DNA from: Diplosphaera chodatii | Lineage: Eukaryota > Chlorophyta > Trebouxiophyceae > Prasiolales > Stichococcaceae | Length of the DNA: 64,000 bases | Reading direction: 5' to 3' | NCBI GenBank assembly: GCA_032358165.1 | Contig: JAALGY010000030.1 | Coordinates: forward strand, 868,001-932,000 | Part shown: piece by piece, positions 22,461-34,043 of the stretch | How the letters are laid out: the number at the start of each line of letters is the position of its first letter | Numbering within the stretch: the first letter of the stretch is position 1 | Translations under genes and position numbers: made by a program | The notes under the pieces: generated by a model | What the model was told of the DNA's origin: nothing | The model's input: only the letters and a program-made list of their open reading frames with translations | The model's database searches: none

Positions 22461-23539
22461 CATTGACATTGACATTGATTACATACTGGTGGTGGATAGC
22501 GGTAAGGGAAGTGCAAATAGCGATGGAAAAGGACCTTTGACCGGAAGGCTGTTTGTGTATTGCGTTTTTCAACGACTTATATACACAAACCATGGAGGGC
22601 AGATTGCCGAAGCAACCACTTGCATAGGGTGGGGTGGGTTGGTCCCACACGGAACTAGACCCGAAACTTCCGCCACCGCCAGGGATCGAACCCGGTCCCT
22701 GAACGGTGTCCAATGAATGGATAGCGGTAAGGGAGGGTGGTGGGCCATTTTGACCTAGCCACAGGCTCTGGCGGAAAAACCCAGAGCAACATGCACAACG
22801 AGTCGTGTACGAAACCGTGCACTCCCCGCTGACAGAATGGTTCCACTCAATCCCGGTTGGATGCACACCCCTCCAACTCTGCACATTGATCATGACAACC
22901 CCGCAAAAAGGCTGCCAGTTGCCCGGCATCCTGCTGCATAAAGTCTGCCACTGATGTGATGTTGCTGTCTTCAAACAGCTCCGAATGCTGCACCCTCTGA
23001 TCTACTAGGGTTGGACACCCCCAGACCATATGCGCCTCATCATCCACCACGCCGCAGCTACACCGCTGACACAGCCGCTCTGCCCGCGGCAGCCGCTGCC
23101 ACCTCCCTGTCTCCACCCCCAGCATGTGACTGCCCATGCGAAACTGTGCTAACCGCCGACGACCGGTCTTGGAGGCAACTGCCTGCAAGTAGCCGGCCAA
23201 CTGGTAGTTGTCACTGTTCACAGGGCCCCTGACTCCCAGCCACTCACGCACTCTGCGCAAGTCGCTGCCATTCACAGCATCGAAGGTGCGGCGCTGCAGG
23301 TGAGCAGTGACAACAGATGTGTCAATGCGCTGCGGCACGCCGTCAACGATGGGTGACATGAAGTGCAGGAACGAACACACCTGGGCAGCCCAGCATGCTG
23401 AGCTGCTGGTGCTGCGCCCCGGCCGTGTGGCCAGAGCACAGTTCTCCAGGAATGCCTGCTTGGTGAGGCGGGTGTCCGGCATTGCGACCAGCCGGTTCCA
23501 GAACCGGCAGATGGCCAGCGTTGCCGTGTGCGCCACTGG
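22461..23539 (-). mobile_element. LINE 3' half, interrupted by a SINE
   Basis: The tail (CATTGACATTGACATTGA) is at 22461, and the 3' UTR and ORF2 C-terminus follow after the SINE at 22494-22735. It stops in ORF2 at GTGCGCCACTGG where the plus-strand copy begins. The same minus-strand copy resumes at 27274 with about 50 bp missing, so the plus-strand LINE was inserted into it. Confidence 0.8.
22494..22735 (-). mobile_element. SINE-like element (longest copy, about 242 bp)
   Basis: It is flanked by GGTGGT (22488-22493 and 22736-22741). On the minus strand it reads TCCCTTACCGCTATCCATTC, TGGACACCGTTCAGGGACC, the B-box match GGTTCGATCC (near 22685), a TTATATACACAAAC-type middle (plus-strand reading), and TTTGCACTTCCCTTACCGC at the end. 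The same 16-mer (TCCCTTACCGCTATCC) stands at both ends, which suggests a partial head-to-tail dimer. No A box is evident. Confidence 0.65.
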
Positions 23540-26500
23540 CCCTCAAGCGCTCTTGGCCCTCACCCTGCTGCTGCTCCCCTTGGCATTGCATCACGCTTTG
23601 CTGTGCTGCCTGTTGAGCCCACTTCTCACACATCACCTGGTGGCCCCACACTGGCTGAGGGCACACAACCCTCTCCAGCAAAGGCGCCAGCCACACCCAA
23701 ACCCACCTCCAACCATGTCTGCTAGGGGTGCTGGGGCCGGGCTGCGCCCGGCGCAATCCGGTCCCCTAACAGCGCCCTGTCTGTGCTGAGCCTGAACGTC
23801 CAGGGCTGGCTGTCCAGAGATGCATCTGCTCTTTCGCAGGTCATCAAGGCGGCTGACTTCGATGTACTGGCATTCAGCGAGACGTGGGCGCGTGAGGGGA
23901 GCGATGCGCCGGAGCTGGACGGCTTCACGTCCGTCCTGCACCTGCCGCGCAGCCGGCGTCAGCAGCGTGGCGGCGCACGTGGCGGCATCGCTGTCTACGT
24001 CGCCGACAAGCTGGCACCAATGGTAACACACTTATCGACTGGACCCCAGAACTGCTACGCTGTTTTGAGGTTTGACAAAGCCATTGGCCAGGAGGAGGAT
24101 GCGTACATGTTCGCATGTTACATTCCACCAGAGGGCAGCCCATCATTTGATGGCAAAGGCCCTGCGGTCTGGGAGGCGTTACGTGAGGAGGTGAGCGCCA
24201 CCTGCCGCATGGGGCATGTGTTTGTTGTTGGAGACCTGAACGCACGCACCAGCACCTGCCCGGACTTTCCGGGATCTGTCGATCACCCTGTCACAGAAGA
24301 GTTCCTGCCCTCCACTGCCCCTCCTGTGCAGTCACAGCGGCACAGCCGCGACAGCAGGGAGCGGCCCAACAAGTGGGGCAGGGCTCTGCTTGACATGTGT
24401 GTTGAGACATCCCTCAGGATTGCTAACGGTCGTGTCCCAGGAGATGAGGGGGGACAAGTCACTTTTGTCAGCCACAGTCAGGTGGGCAGCAGCCTGATCG
24501 ACTATGTGCTTGCAAGTGCTGATGCATTCCCGCTGATTCAATCCCTAACAGTACTCCCTGCTCCCGAGTCGGACCACGCAGCCTTGCATCTGCTCATCAA
24601 GAGGACCACCGCCGCCCAGCAGCCGCTCCCACGTCGCCAGCGCCGCCGCCATCAGCAGCAGCAACCGCAGCAGCCCACAACCCAGCAGCCCCTGCGCCTC
24701 AGCGCAGCGCAGCTGGGAGTGTGGCAGCAGCGCCTGCAGCAGCCTGACGCAGCAGCCCAACTGGTCGACATTGCAGCTGCAGCTGACGCCGCCCAGGTAC
24801 CTGATGACATGCATGCTGTGGGCATGCAGTTCGACCAGTTTATCGAGACCACGCAGGCTGAGGTGGCTGCAACAGCGCCCCGCAGTCAGCTGCTGCTCGC
24901 GCACTGCGCCAGCAGTACCAGCACCTGCTACGCCGCACACAGCGTCAGTGGACCCGCAGTCAGGCTCTTTCTCTCACTGAAATGGCTCGCTCTACCAACT
25001 CCAAAAAGTTCTGGCAGAAGTTCAAACCTGCTAAGAAGCGGTCCTGTCCCATAGCAGATGATGTGATGCTCGAGTCCTTCCGTAAACTACTGGATGCCCC
25101 CACACTTCCATCAAGCACTGCAGGTACCTCGGGTAGTGGGGCTGCGCCACCTTTTGCCGACGGGAGCGAGCTCAACTCGCCCTTCACAGCCGGCGCCGTG
25201 CAAGAGGCTATAGGAGCCCTGCGCGGAGGCAAAGCGACGGTGGGATTGCTCAAATTGGATGCTTTATCTGTTGCAGCGGCGCAGCTTGCACCCTGTCTTG
25301 CATGTATTTTTAACTCGTGTCAACGAGTTGCAGCGTTGCCAAGGAGCTGGGCATTGTGCGGCATCACGCCAATTCATAAGGGGGGCGACACATCTGATCC
25401 GGGTAATTACCGTGGCATTGCTGTTGGGTCTCTGTTGGCAAAACTATATGCTTGCATGCTTAACGAAAAGCTTATGAGGTGGACCGAGCAGCACCAGCTG
25501 CGCGCACGCGGACAGGCGGGCTTCCGCAAGGACCACCGCACCACCGACCAAACCTTCGTCGTTCGCACCCTCATCGAGAAGGCCAAGGCAGATAAGCAGC
25601 CTCTGTACTCTTGCTTTGTCGATTTCAAGAAGGCATACGATACTGTACCTCGTGATTTGCTTTGGGAGAAGCTGCAGCGGATTGGGGTGCATGGGGAGTT
25701 TCTGAGGGGGGTTCAGGCACTGTATGCTGATGTGCCAATGGCATTGCAGTTTGAGGGGGGAATGTCCGATACATTCCAGAGCACTTTGGGGGTTAAGCAG
25801 GGATGTCCACTATCTCCAACCCTTTTCGGGATTTACATTGACGATTTCCAAGCGGAGCTGGAGGCCGCCGGCGGGGACCTGGACCTGCCCACCCTGTGTG
25901 GTGTGCAGGCACCTGCCCTCTTCTATGCAGATGACCTGGACCTGGTGTCCACGTCCGTACGCGGCCTGCAGGCGCAGCTCGACCTGCTGGAGTCGTACTG
26001 CAAGCGCTGGCGCCTCACCGTCAACGTGAAGAAGACAAAGGTCGTGGTGTATGCAGCCCAGGCTGCTGCACCACCGGTTCTCACCTACATGCATGCTCCC
26101 ATCGAAGTACTGGACTCGTTTACCTATCTGGGGGTTGATATCTCTACTCGTAGTTCTTTTGCTGCCGCTAGCATCGGCAGAGCGGCCTCCGCCCAGCGCG
26201 CCGCACTTGCATTGCAGCATCGTTGCCACGACCTGAGCCTGCATGACCCAGCATTGCAGCTGCATTTGTTTGATGCACTAGTACGTCCTGTTATGCTATA
26301 TGGTGTCGAAACATGGGGACCTGGGGCGTTATGTGGTACTGGCATGGATACTTGTGAGCTTGTCCATCGGAAGTTCCTTCGGTCTGTTCTTGGCGTGCGC
26401 ACAGGCACTCCCAACGTGGCGGTGTTGGGGGAGCTTGGGCGGTTCCCAGTGGCGCACACGGCAACGCTGGCCATCTGCCGGTTCTGGAACCGGCTGGTCG

Positions 26501-27273
26501 CAATGCCGGACACCCGCCTCACCAAGCAGGCATTCCTGGAGAACTGTGCTCTGGCCACACGGCCGGGGCGCAGCACCAGCAGCTCAGCATGCTGGGCTGC
26601 CCAGGTGTGTTCGTTCCTGCACTTCATGTCACCCATCGTTGACGGCGTGCCGCAGCGCATTGACACATCTGTTGTCACTGCACACCTGCAGCGCCGCACC
26701 TTCGATGCTGTGAATGGCAGCGACTTGCGCAAAGTGCGTGAGTGGCTGGGAGTCAGGGGCCCTGTGAACAGTGACAACTACCAGATGGCCGGCTACTTGC
26801 AGGCAGTCGCCTCCAAGACCGGTCGTCGGTTAGCACAGTTTCGCATGGGCAGTCACATGCTGGGGGTGGAAACAGGGAGGTGGCAGCGGCTGCCGCGGGC
26901 AGAGCGGCTGTGTCAGCGGTGTAACTGCGGCGTGGTGGATGATGAGGCGCATATGGTCTGGGGGTGTCCAGCCCTAGTAGATCAGAGGGTGCAGCATTCG
27001 GAGCTGTTTGAGGACAGCAACATCACATCAGTGGCGGACTTTATGCAGCAGGATGCCGGGCAACTGGCAGCCTTTTTGCGGGGTTGTCATGATCAATGTG
27101 CAGAGTTGGAGGGGTGTGCATCCAACCGGGATTGATTGGAACCATTCTGTCAGCGGGGAGTGAACGGTTTCGTACACGACTCGTTGTGCATGTTGCTCTG
27201 GGTTTTTCCGCCAGAGCCTGTGGCTAGGCCAAAATGGCCCACCACCAGTATGTAATCAATGTCAATGTCAATG
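23540..27273 (+). mobile_element. LINE copy G, 3.7 kb, 5'-truncated in ORF1
   Basis: It starts in the last third of ORF1 (CAAGCGCTCTTGGCCCTCAC) head-to-head with a minus-strand LINE, carries ORF2 and the 3' UTR, and ends in the hexamer tail at 27273. No target duplication is visible: the flanking minus-strand LINE lacks about 50 bp across the site, so insertion went with a target deletion. Confidence 0.85.
23783..27135 (+). pseudogene. LINE ORF2 with internal out-of-frame deletion
   Basis: The endonuclease frame starts at 23783 (LSLNVQG) and is intact to about 24880. There about 100 bp are missing compared with the intact copy, with short GC-rich homology at the break. The frame shifts and stops at 25054. 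The original frame resumes by 24982 and reads the whole reverse transcriptase (FYADDLDL) to the stop at 27135. One Arg codon is also missing in the run before LAQFRMGSH, a marker shared with several array copies. Confidence 0.85.
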
Positions 27274-27308
27274 GCACGCCAAGAACAGACCGAAGGAACT
27301 TCCGATGG

Positions 27309-27329
27309 TCTGTATGTAATCAATGTCAA
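27309..27329 (+). mobile_element. Minimal LINE insertion: 21 nt of tail with 4-bp target duplication
   Basis: A minus-strand LINE segment (CTTCCGATGGACAAGCTC in intact copies) is split by a 21-nt piece containing GTATGTAATCAATGTCAA, the last bases of the LINE 3' end. ATGG is repeated on both sides (27305-27308 and 27330-27333). The same event is present in each later unit at 34079, 36896, 44727 and 47543, so it predates the array. Confidence 0.75.
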
Positions 27330-27576
27330 ATGGACAAGCTCACAAGTATCCATGCCAGTACCACATAACGCCCCAGGTCCCCATGTTTCAACACCGTATA
27401 GCATAACAGGACGCACTAGTGCATCAAACAAATGCAGCTGCAATGCTGGGTCATGCAGGCTCAGGTCATGGCAACGATGCTGCAATGCAAGTGCGGCGCG
27501 CTGGGCGGAGGCCGCTCTGCCGACGCTAGCGGCAGCAAAAGAACTACGAGTAGAGATATCAACCCCCAGGTAGGTA

Positions 27577-27832
27577 CATTGACATTGACATTGATTACAT
27601 ACTGGTGGTGGGCCATTTTGGCCTAGCCACAGGCTCTGGCGGAAAAACCCAGAGCAACATGCACAACGAGTCGTGTACGAAACCGTGCACTCCCCGCTGA
27701 CAGAATGGTTCCACTCAATCCCGGTTGGATGCACACCCCTCCAACTCTGCACATTGATCATGACAACCCCGCAAAAAGGCTGCCAGTTGCCCGGCATCCT
27801 GCTGCATAAAGTCTGCCACTGATGTGATGTTG
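27577..27832 (-). mobile_element. LINE 3' end, tail-to-tail with copy G
   Basis: The tail lies at 27577 and the 3' UTR and ORF2 end run to TGATGTGATGTTG at 27832. The same copy continues at 30093 (TTGCTGTCTTCAAAC), so the plus LINE between them was inserted into it. With the end of copy G it forms an inverted repeat of about 250 bp around a 300-bp centre; each later unit repeats this. Confidence 0.8.
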
Positions 27833-27837
27833 AACCC

Positions 27838-30092
27838 TCAAACCTGCTAAGAAGCGGTCCTGTCCCATAGCAGATGATGTGATGCTCGAGTCCTTCCGTA
27901 AACTACTGGATGCCCCCACACTTCCATCAAGCACTGCAGGTACCTCGGGTAGTGGTGCTGCGCCACCTTTTGCCGACGGGAGCGAGCTCAACTCGCCCTT
28001 CACAGCCGGCGCCGTGCAAGAGGCTATAGGAGCCCTGCACGGAGGCAAAGCGACGGTGGGGTTGCTCAAATTGGATGCTTTATCTGTTGCAGCGGCGCAG
28101 CTTGCACCCTGTCTTGCATGTATTTTTAACTCGTGTCAACGAGTTGCAGCGTTGCCAAGGAGCTGGGCATTGTGCGGCATCACGCCGATTCATAAGGGGG
28201 GCGACACATCCGATCCGGGTAATTACCGTGGCATTGCTGTTGGGTCTCTGTTGGCAAAACTATATGCTTGCATGCTTAACGAAAAGCTTATGAGGTGGAC
28301 CGAGCAGCACCAGCTGCGCGCACGCGGACAGGCGGGCTTCCGCAAGGACCACCGCACCACCGATCAAACCTTCGTCGTTCGCACCCTCATCGAGAAGGCC
28401 AAGGCAGATAAGCAGCCTCTGTACTCTTGCTTTGTCGATTTCAAGAAGGCATACGATACTGTACCTCGTGATTTGCTTTGGGAGAAGCTGCAGCGGATTG
28501 GGGTGCATGGGGAGTTTCTGAGGGGGGTTCAGGCACTGTATGCTGATGTGCCAATGGCATTGCAGTTTGAGGGGGGAATGTCCGATACATTCCAGAGCAC
28601 TTTGGGTGTTAAGCAGGGATGTCCACTATCTCCAACCCTTTTCGGGATTTACATTGACGATTTCCAAGCGGAGCTGGAGGCCGCCGGCGGGGACCTGGAC
28701 CTGCCCACCCTGTGTGGTGTGCAGGCACCTGCCCTCTTCTATGCAGATGACCTGGACCTGGTGTCCACGTCCGTACGCGGCCTGCAGGCGCAGCTCGACC
28801 TGCTGGAGTCGTACTGCAAGCGCTGGCGCCTCACCGTCAACGTGAAGAAGACAAAGGTCGTGGTGTATGCAGCCCAGGCTGCTGCACCACCGGTTCTCAC
28901 CTACATGCATGCTCCCATCGAAGTGCTGGACTCGTTTACCTACCTGGGGGTTGATATCTCTACTCGTAGTTCTTTTGCTGCCGCTAGCATCGGCAGAGCG
29001 GCCTCCGCCCAGCGCGCCGCACTTGCATTGCAGCATCGTTGCCATGACCTGAGCCTGCATGACCCAGCATTGCAGCTGCATTTGTTTGATGCACTAGTGC
29101 GTCCTGTTATGCTATATGGTGTCGAAACATGGGGACCTGGGGCGTTATGTGGTACTGGCATGGATACTTGTGAGCTTGTCCATCGGAAGTTCCTTCGGTC
29201 TGTTCTTGGCGTGCGCACAGGCACTCCCAACGTGGCGGTGTTGGGGGAGCTTGGACGGTTTCCAGTGGCGCACACGGCAACGCTGGCCATCTGCCGGTTC
29301 TGGAACCGGCTGGTCGCAATGCCGGACACCCGCCTCACCAAGCAGGCATTCCTGGAGAACTGTGCTCTGGCCACCCGGCCGGGGCGCAGCACCAGCAGCT
29401 CAGCATGCTGGGCTGCCCAGGTGTGTTCGTTCCTGCACTTCATGTCACCCATCGTTGACGGCGTGCCGCAGCGCATTGACACATCTGTTGTCACTGCACA
29501 CCTGCAGCGCCGCACCTTCGATGCTGTGAATGGCAGCGACTTGCGCAAAGTGCGTGAGTGGCTGGGAGTCAGGGGCCCTGTGAACGGTGACAACTACCAG
29601 TTGGCCGGCTACTTGCAGGCAGTCGCCTCCAAGACCGGTCGTCGGCGGTTAGCACAGTTTCGCATGGGCAGTCACATGCTGGGGGTGGAGACAGGGAGGT
29701 GGCAGCGGCTGCCACGGGCAGAGCGGCTGTGCCAGCGGTGTAGCTGCGGCGTGGTGGATGATGAGGCGCATATGGTCTGGGGGTGTCCAGCCCTAGTAGA
29801 TCAGAGGGTGCAGCATTCGGAGCTGTTTGAGGACAGCAACATCACATCAGTGGCGGACTTTCTGCAGCAGGATGCCGGGCAACTGGCAGCCTTTCTGCGG
29901 GGTTGTCATGATCAATGTGCAGAGTTGGAGGGGTGTGCATCCAACCGGGATTGAGTGGAACCATTCTGTCAGCGGGGAGTGAACGGTTTCGTACACGACT
30001 CGTTGCGCATGTTGCTCTGGGTTTTTCCGCCAGAGCCTGTGGCTAGGCCAAAATGGCCCACCACCAGTATGTAATCAATGTCAATGTCAATG
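27838..30092 (+). mobile_element. 5'-truncated plus LINE in unit 1 (uninterrupted)
   Basis: It begins inside ORF2 at TCAAACCTGCTAAGAAGCGG, preceded by five extra bases (AACCC), and ends in the hexamer tail. The flanks suggest a short duplication (TTG up to ATGTTG). The ORF2 frame is open from 27879 to 29954 and holds the whole reverse transcriptase and C-terminal knuckle but no endonuclease, so it cannot be autonomous. Diagnostic variants: NGDNYQLAGYL, CSCGVV, FLQQ. Confidence 0.85.
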
Positions 30093-31075
30093 TTGCTGTC
30101 TTCAAACAGCTCCGAATGCTGCACCCTCTGATCTACTAGGGTTGGACACCCCCAGACCATATGCGCCTCATCATCCACCACGCCGCAGCTACACCGCTGA
30201 CACAGCCGCTCTGCCCGCGGCAGCCGCTGCCACCTCCCTGTCTCCACCCCCAGCATGTGACTGCCCATGCGAAACTGTGCTAACCGCCGACGACCGGTCT
30301 TGGAGGCAACTGCCTGCAAGTAGCCGGCCAACTGGTAGTTGTCACTGTTCACAGGGCCCCTGACTCCCAGCCACTCACGCACTTTGCGCAAGTCGCTGCC
30401 ATTCACAGCATGGAAGGTGCGGCGCTGCAGGTGAGCAGTGACAACAGATGTGTCAATGCGCTGCGGCACGCCGTCAACGATGGGTGACATGAAGTGCAGG
30501 AACGAACACACCTGGGCAGCCCAGCATGCTGAGCTGCTGGTGCTGCGCCCCGGCCGTGTGGCCAGAGCACAGTTCTCCAGGAATGCCTGCTTGGTGAGGC
30601 GGGTGTCCGGCATTGCGACCAGCCGGTTCCAGAACCGGCAGATGGCCAGCGTTGCCGTGTGCGCCACTGGGAACCGCCCAAGCTCCCCCAACACCGCCAC
30701 GTTGGGAGTGCCTGTGCGCACGCCAAGAACAGACCGAAGGAACTTCCGATGGACAAGCTCACATGTATCCATGCCAGTACCACATAACGCCCCAGGTCCC
30801 CATGTTTCAGCTACACCGCTGACACAGCCGCTCTGCCCGCGGCAGCCGCTGCCACCTCCCTGTCTCCACCCCCAGCATGTGACTGCCCATGCGAAACTGT
30901 GCTAACCGCAAGACGACCGGTCTTGGAGGCGACTGCCTGAATCAATGACTGCCTGCAAGTAGCCGGCCAACTGGTAGTTGTCACCGTTCACAGGGCCCCT
31001 GACTCCCAGCCACTCACGCACTTTGCGCAAGTCGCTGCCATTCACAGCATCGAAGGTGCGGCGCTGCAGGTGTGC
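30093..31075 (-). mobile_element. Minus LINE pieces with internal partial duplications
   Basis: 30093-30809 is ORF2 C-terminal sequence in normal order. At GTTTCA|GCTACACCGC it jumps back and repeats 30810-30908, then repeats again around GACTGCCTGAATCAATGACTGCC (30935-30957) and runs to the retroposon at 31076. The join at 30809 is the breakpoint of the 639-bp tandem duplication seen in units 3 and 5. Confidence 0.75.
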
Positions 31076-32085
31076 CCACCGCCGCTCGCCTTCGCCTACA
31101 CCTTCACACCTCGCATGCCAGCGACCGCCGTCGCCTTCACATTTACTTTCAGTCCCATCCTGGACTCCCACCGCCGCTCGACTTCGCCTACACCTTCACA
31201 CCTTGCCAGCCAGCACCAACCTTCGTCTTCACCTTCACTTTCAGTCCCATCCTAGGCTCCCACCGCCGCTCACCTTCACCTACACCTTCAAACCTCACCT
31301 GCCCGCACCAGCTTTCACCTTCGCCTTCACTTTCAGTCCCATCCTGGACTCCCACCGCCGCTACTCGTCCCAGCCCGGACTCCAACCACCGCGTACCTTC
31401 AAGACCAAGAACAAGACCAAGAACGAGACCAAGACCTTAGTAGCATGACACCTAGCAGCGGTCACCCGCGGACCCCGCGTGGCTGGAGGCGTCTACCTCA
31501 GAAGACCCTGGAGCCCGGTGTTGTGCATGGCCGACAGCTTGCGGCGTCAGCTGCCGGCCCTCTGTTGTTTGCCAGCGCCAGCCCTCTGTCATCTTGGGTT
31601 TGGTTGCTTTCACCAGCATGCAGGGCGCCTCGCGGCGTATCCGGTCCCAGCGGGCCCAGAGCTCGGCGTACTTGTACGCAACCGGTCCCTGCATGTCTGC
31701 GCGGGGTTTTCTGGGTTTACCCGCGGGTGCCGTGGCACGTGGACAGACACACGTTACGACTCTTTAGGGTTAGACACTTGCAGCGGTGCGACTTAGCCGC
31801 GTGTGCGTGGCCTTGCCGCCGCCGCCGCCAGGTCTCCGCACTTGTACGACCATTAGGTAGCCTTCCTCATCGGGACTATTGCCTTGCGCTGGTCTCATGG
31901 GCCCTGCATTCCGTTGTGGTTTCAGTGTCCTCCATTGACATATTTCGAACAGAGCATCTTGATGACCTACCCAGCCGCCCTCACGTTCCCACGTGAGACG
32001 CCGCATTGTGCCGCAGAGCCTTGTTCATTGAGCTTGGTTCTGGTCTGGACGCCCTTTGTAAAAAACAAACAAACAAACAAACAAA
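31076..32085 (+). mobile_element. AAAC-tailed retroposon, about 1.0 kb, copy 1
   Basis: It is inserted in a minus LINE with a 9-bp duplication CAGGTGTGC (31067-31075 and 32086-32094). The 5' part is a 92-bp minisatellite (CAGTCCCATCC at 31150, 31242, 31334), followed by an AAGACCAAGAAC run, unique sequence, and a 3' end CTTTGTAAAAAACAAAC with about five AAAC units. TGTAA next to the tail resembles an algal poly(A) signal and marks plus as the sense strand. The longest plus frame (31445-31996, 183 codons) has no recognisable domain, so the copy is probably non-autonomous or only the 3' part of a longer element. Confidence 0.85.
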
Positions 32086-32910
32086 CAGGTGTGCAGTGAC
32101 AACAGATGTGTCAATGCGTTGCGGAACGCCGTCAACGATGGGTGACATGAAGTGCAGGAACGAACACACCTGGGCAGCCCAGCATGCTGAGCTGCTGGTG
32201 CTGCGCCCCGGCCGGGTGGCCAGAGCACAGTTCTCCAGGAATGCCTGCTTGGTGAGGCGGGTGTCCGGCATTGCGACCAGCCGGTTCCAGAACCGGCAGA
32301 TGGCCAGCGTTGCCGTATGCGCCACTGGGAACCGCCCAAGCTCCCCCAACACCGCCACGTTGGGAGTGCCTGTGCGCACGCCAAGAACAGACCGAAGGAA
32401 CTTCCGATGGACAAGCTCACAAGTATCCATGCCAGTACCACATAACGCCCCAGGTCCCCATGTTTCAACACCGTATAGCATAACAGGACGCACTAGTGCA
32501 TCAAACAAATGCAGCTGCAATGCTGGGTCATGCAGGCTCAGGTCATGGCAACGATGCTGCAATGCAAGTGCGGCGCGCTGGGCGGAGGCCGCTCTGCCGA
32601 CGCTAGCGGCAGCAAAAGAACTACGAGTAGAGATATCAACCCCCAGGTAGGTACATTGACATTGACATTGATTACATACTGGTGGTGGGCCATTTTGGCC
32701 TAGCCACAGGCTCTGGCGGAAAAACCCAGAGCAACATGCACAACGAGTCGTGTACGAAACCGTGCACTCCCCGCTGACAGAATGGTTCCACTCAATCCCG
32801 GTTGGATGCACACCCCTCCAACTCTGCACATTGATCATGACAACCCCGCAAAAAGGCTGCCAGTTGCCCGGCATCCTGCTGCATAAAGTCTGCCAGTCTG
32901 CTGCATAAAG
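32086..32910 (-). mobile_element. Minus LINE piece plus LINE 3' end
   Basis: 32086-32653 is the ORF2 C-terminal half up to CCAGGTAGGTA. 32654-32910 is a second minus LINE 3' end starting with its tail. It ends at a breakpoint where CTGCTGCATAAAGTCT occurs twice (about 32877 and 32899) before the plus LINE starts. Confidence 0.75.
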
Positions 32911-34043
32911 TCTCTACTCGTAGTTCTTTTGCTGCCGCTAGCATCGGCAGAGCGGCCTCCGCCCAGCGCGCCGCACTTGCATTGCAGCATCGTTGCCATG
33001 ACCTGAGCCTGCATGACCCAGCACTGCAGCTGCATTTGTTTGATGCACTAGTGCGTCCTGTTATGCTATACGGTGTTGAAACATGGGGACCTGGGGCGTT
33101 ATGTGGTACTGGCATGGATACTTGTGAGCTTGTCCATCGGAAGTTCCTTCGGTCTGTTCTTGGCGTGCGCACAGGCACTCCCAACGTGGCGGTGTTGGGG
33201 GAGCTTGGGCGGTTCCCAGTGGCGCACACGGCAACGCTGGCCATCTGCCGGTTCTGGAACCGGCTGGTCGCAATGCCGGACACCCGCCTCACCAAGCAGG
33301 CATTCCTGGAGAACTGTGCTCTGGCCACACGGCCGGGGCGCAGCACCAGCAGCTCAGCATGCTGGGCTGCCCAGGTGTGTTCGTTCCTGCACTTCATGTC
33401 ACCCATCGTTGACGGCGTGCCGCAGCGCATTGACACATCTGTTGTCACTGCACACCTGCAGCGCCGCACCTTCGATGCTGTGAATGGCAGCGACTTGCGC
33501 AAAGTGCGTGAGTGGCTGGGAGTCAGGGGCCCTGTGAACAGTGACAACTACCAGATGGCCGGCTACTTGCAGGCAGTCGCCTCCAAGACCGGTCGTCGGT
33601 TAGCACAGTTTCGCATGGGCAGTCACATGCTGGGGGTGGAAACAGGGAGGTGGCAGCGGCTGCCGCGGGCAGAGCGGCTGTGTCAGCGGTGTAACTGCGG
33701 CGTGGTGGATGATGAGGCGCATATGGTCTGGGGGTGTCCAGCCCTAGTAGATCAGAGGGTGCAGCATTCGGAGCTGTTTGAGGACAGCAACATCACATCA
33801 GTGGCGGACTTTATGCAGCAGGATGCCGGGCAACTGGCAGCCTTTTTGCGGGGTTGTCATGATCAATGTGCAGAGTTGGAGGGGTGTGCATCCAACCGGG
33901 ATTGATTGGAACCATTCTGTCAGCGGGGAGTGAACGGTTTCGTACACGACTCGTTGTGCATGTTGCTCTGGGTTTTTCCGCCAGAGCCTGTGGCTAGGCC
34001 AAAATGGCCCACCACCAGTATGTAATCAATGTCAATGTCAATG
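32911..34043 (+). mobile_element. Plus LINE 3' part, unit 1
   Basis: It starts in ORF2 at TCTCTACTCGTAGTTC and is open to the stop at 33905, then 3' UTR and tail. It carries the copy-G variants (NSDNYQMAGYL, one Arg missing before LAQF, CNCGVV, FMQQ) and the same right flank as copy G, so it is a duplicate of copy G's 3' end and not a separate insertion. Confidence 0.8.

Larger units (their letters stand above)
27274..34043. repeat. Tandem array unit 1 (6770 bp)
   Basis: Order inside the unit: minus LINE piece (27274-27576), minus LINE 3' end (27577-27832), plus LINE (27838-30092), minus LINE pieces (30093-31075), AAAC-tailed retroposon (31076-32085), minus LINE (32086-32910), plus LINE 3' part (32911-34043). 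Units 3 and 5 have the same order. Unit 1 lacks the SINEs and the 639-bp duplication found in them and so shows the older layout. Confidence 0.9.

Noticed and set aside
31760..31780. TTTAGGGTTAG in the retroposon as a telomere repeat
   Set aside because: It is one unit and a half only, inside the element and copied with it; no array.
31445..31996. 183-aa open frame in the retroposon as a coding gene
   Set aside because: No domain, composition like the GC-rich background, and overlapping frames of similar length on the other strand; not enough to call a protein.
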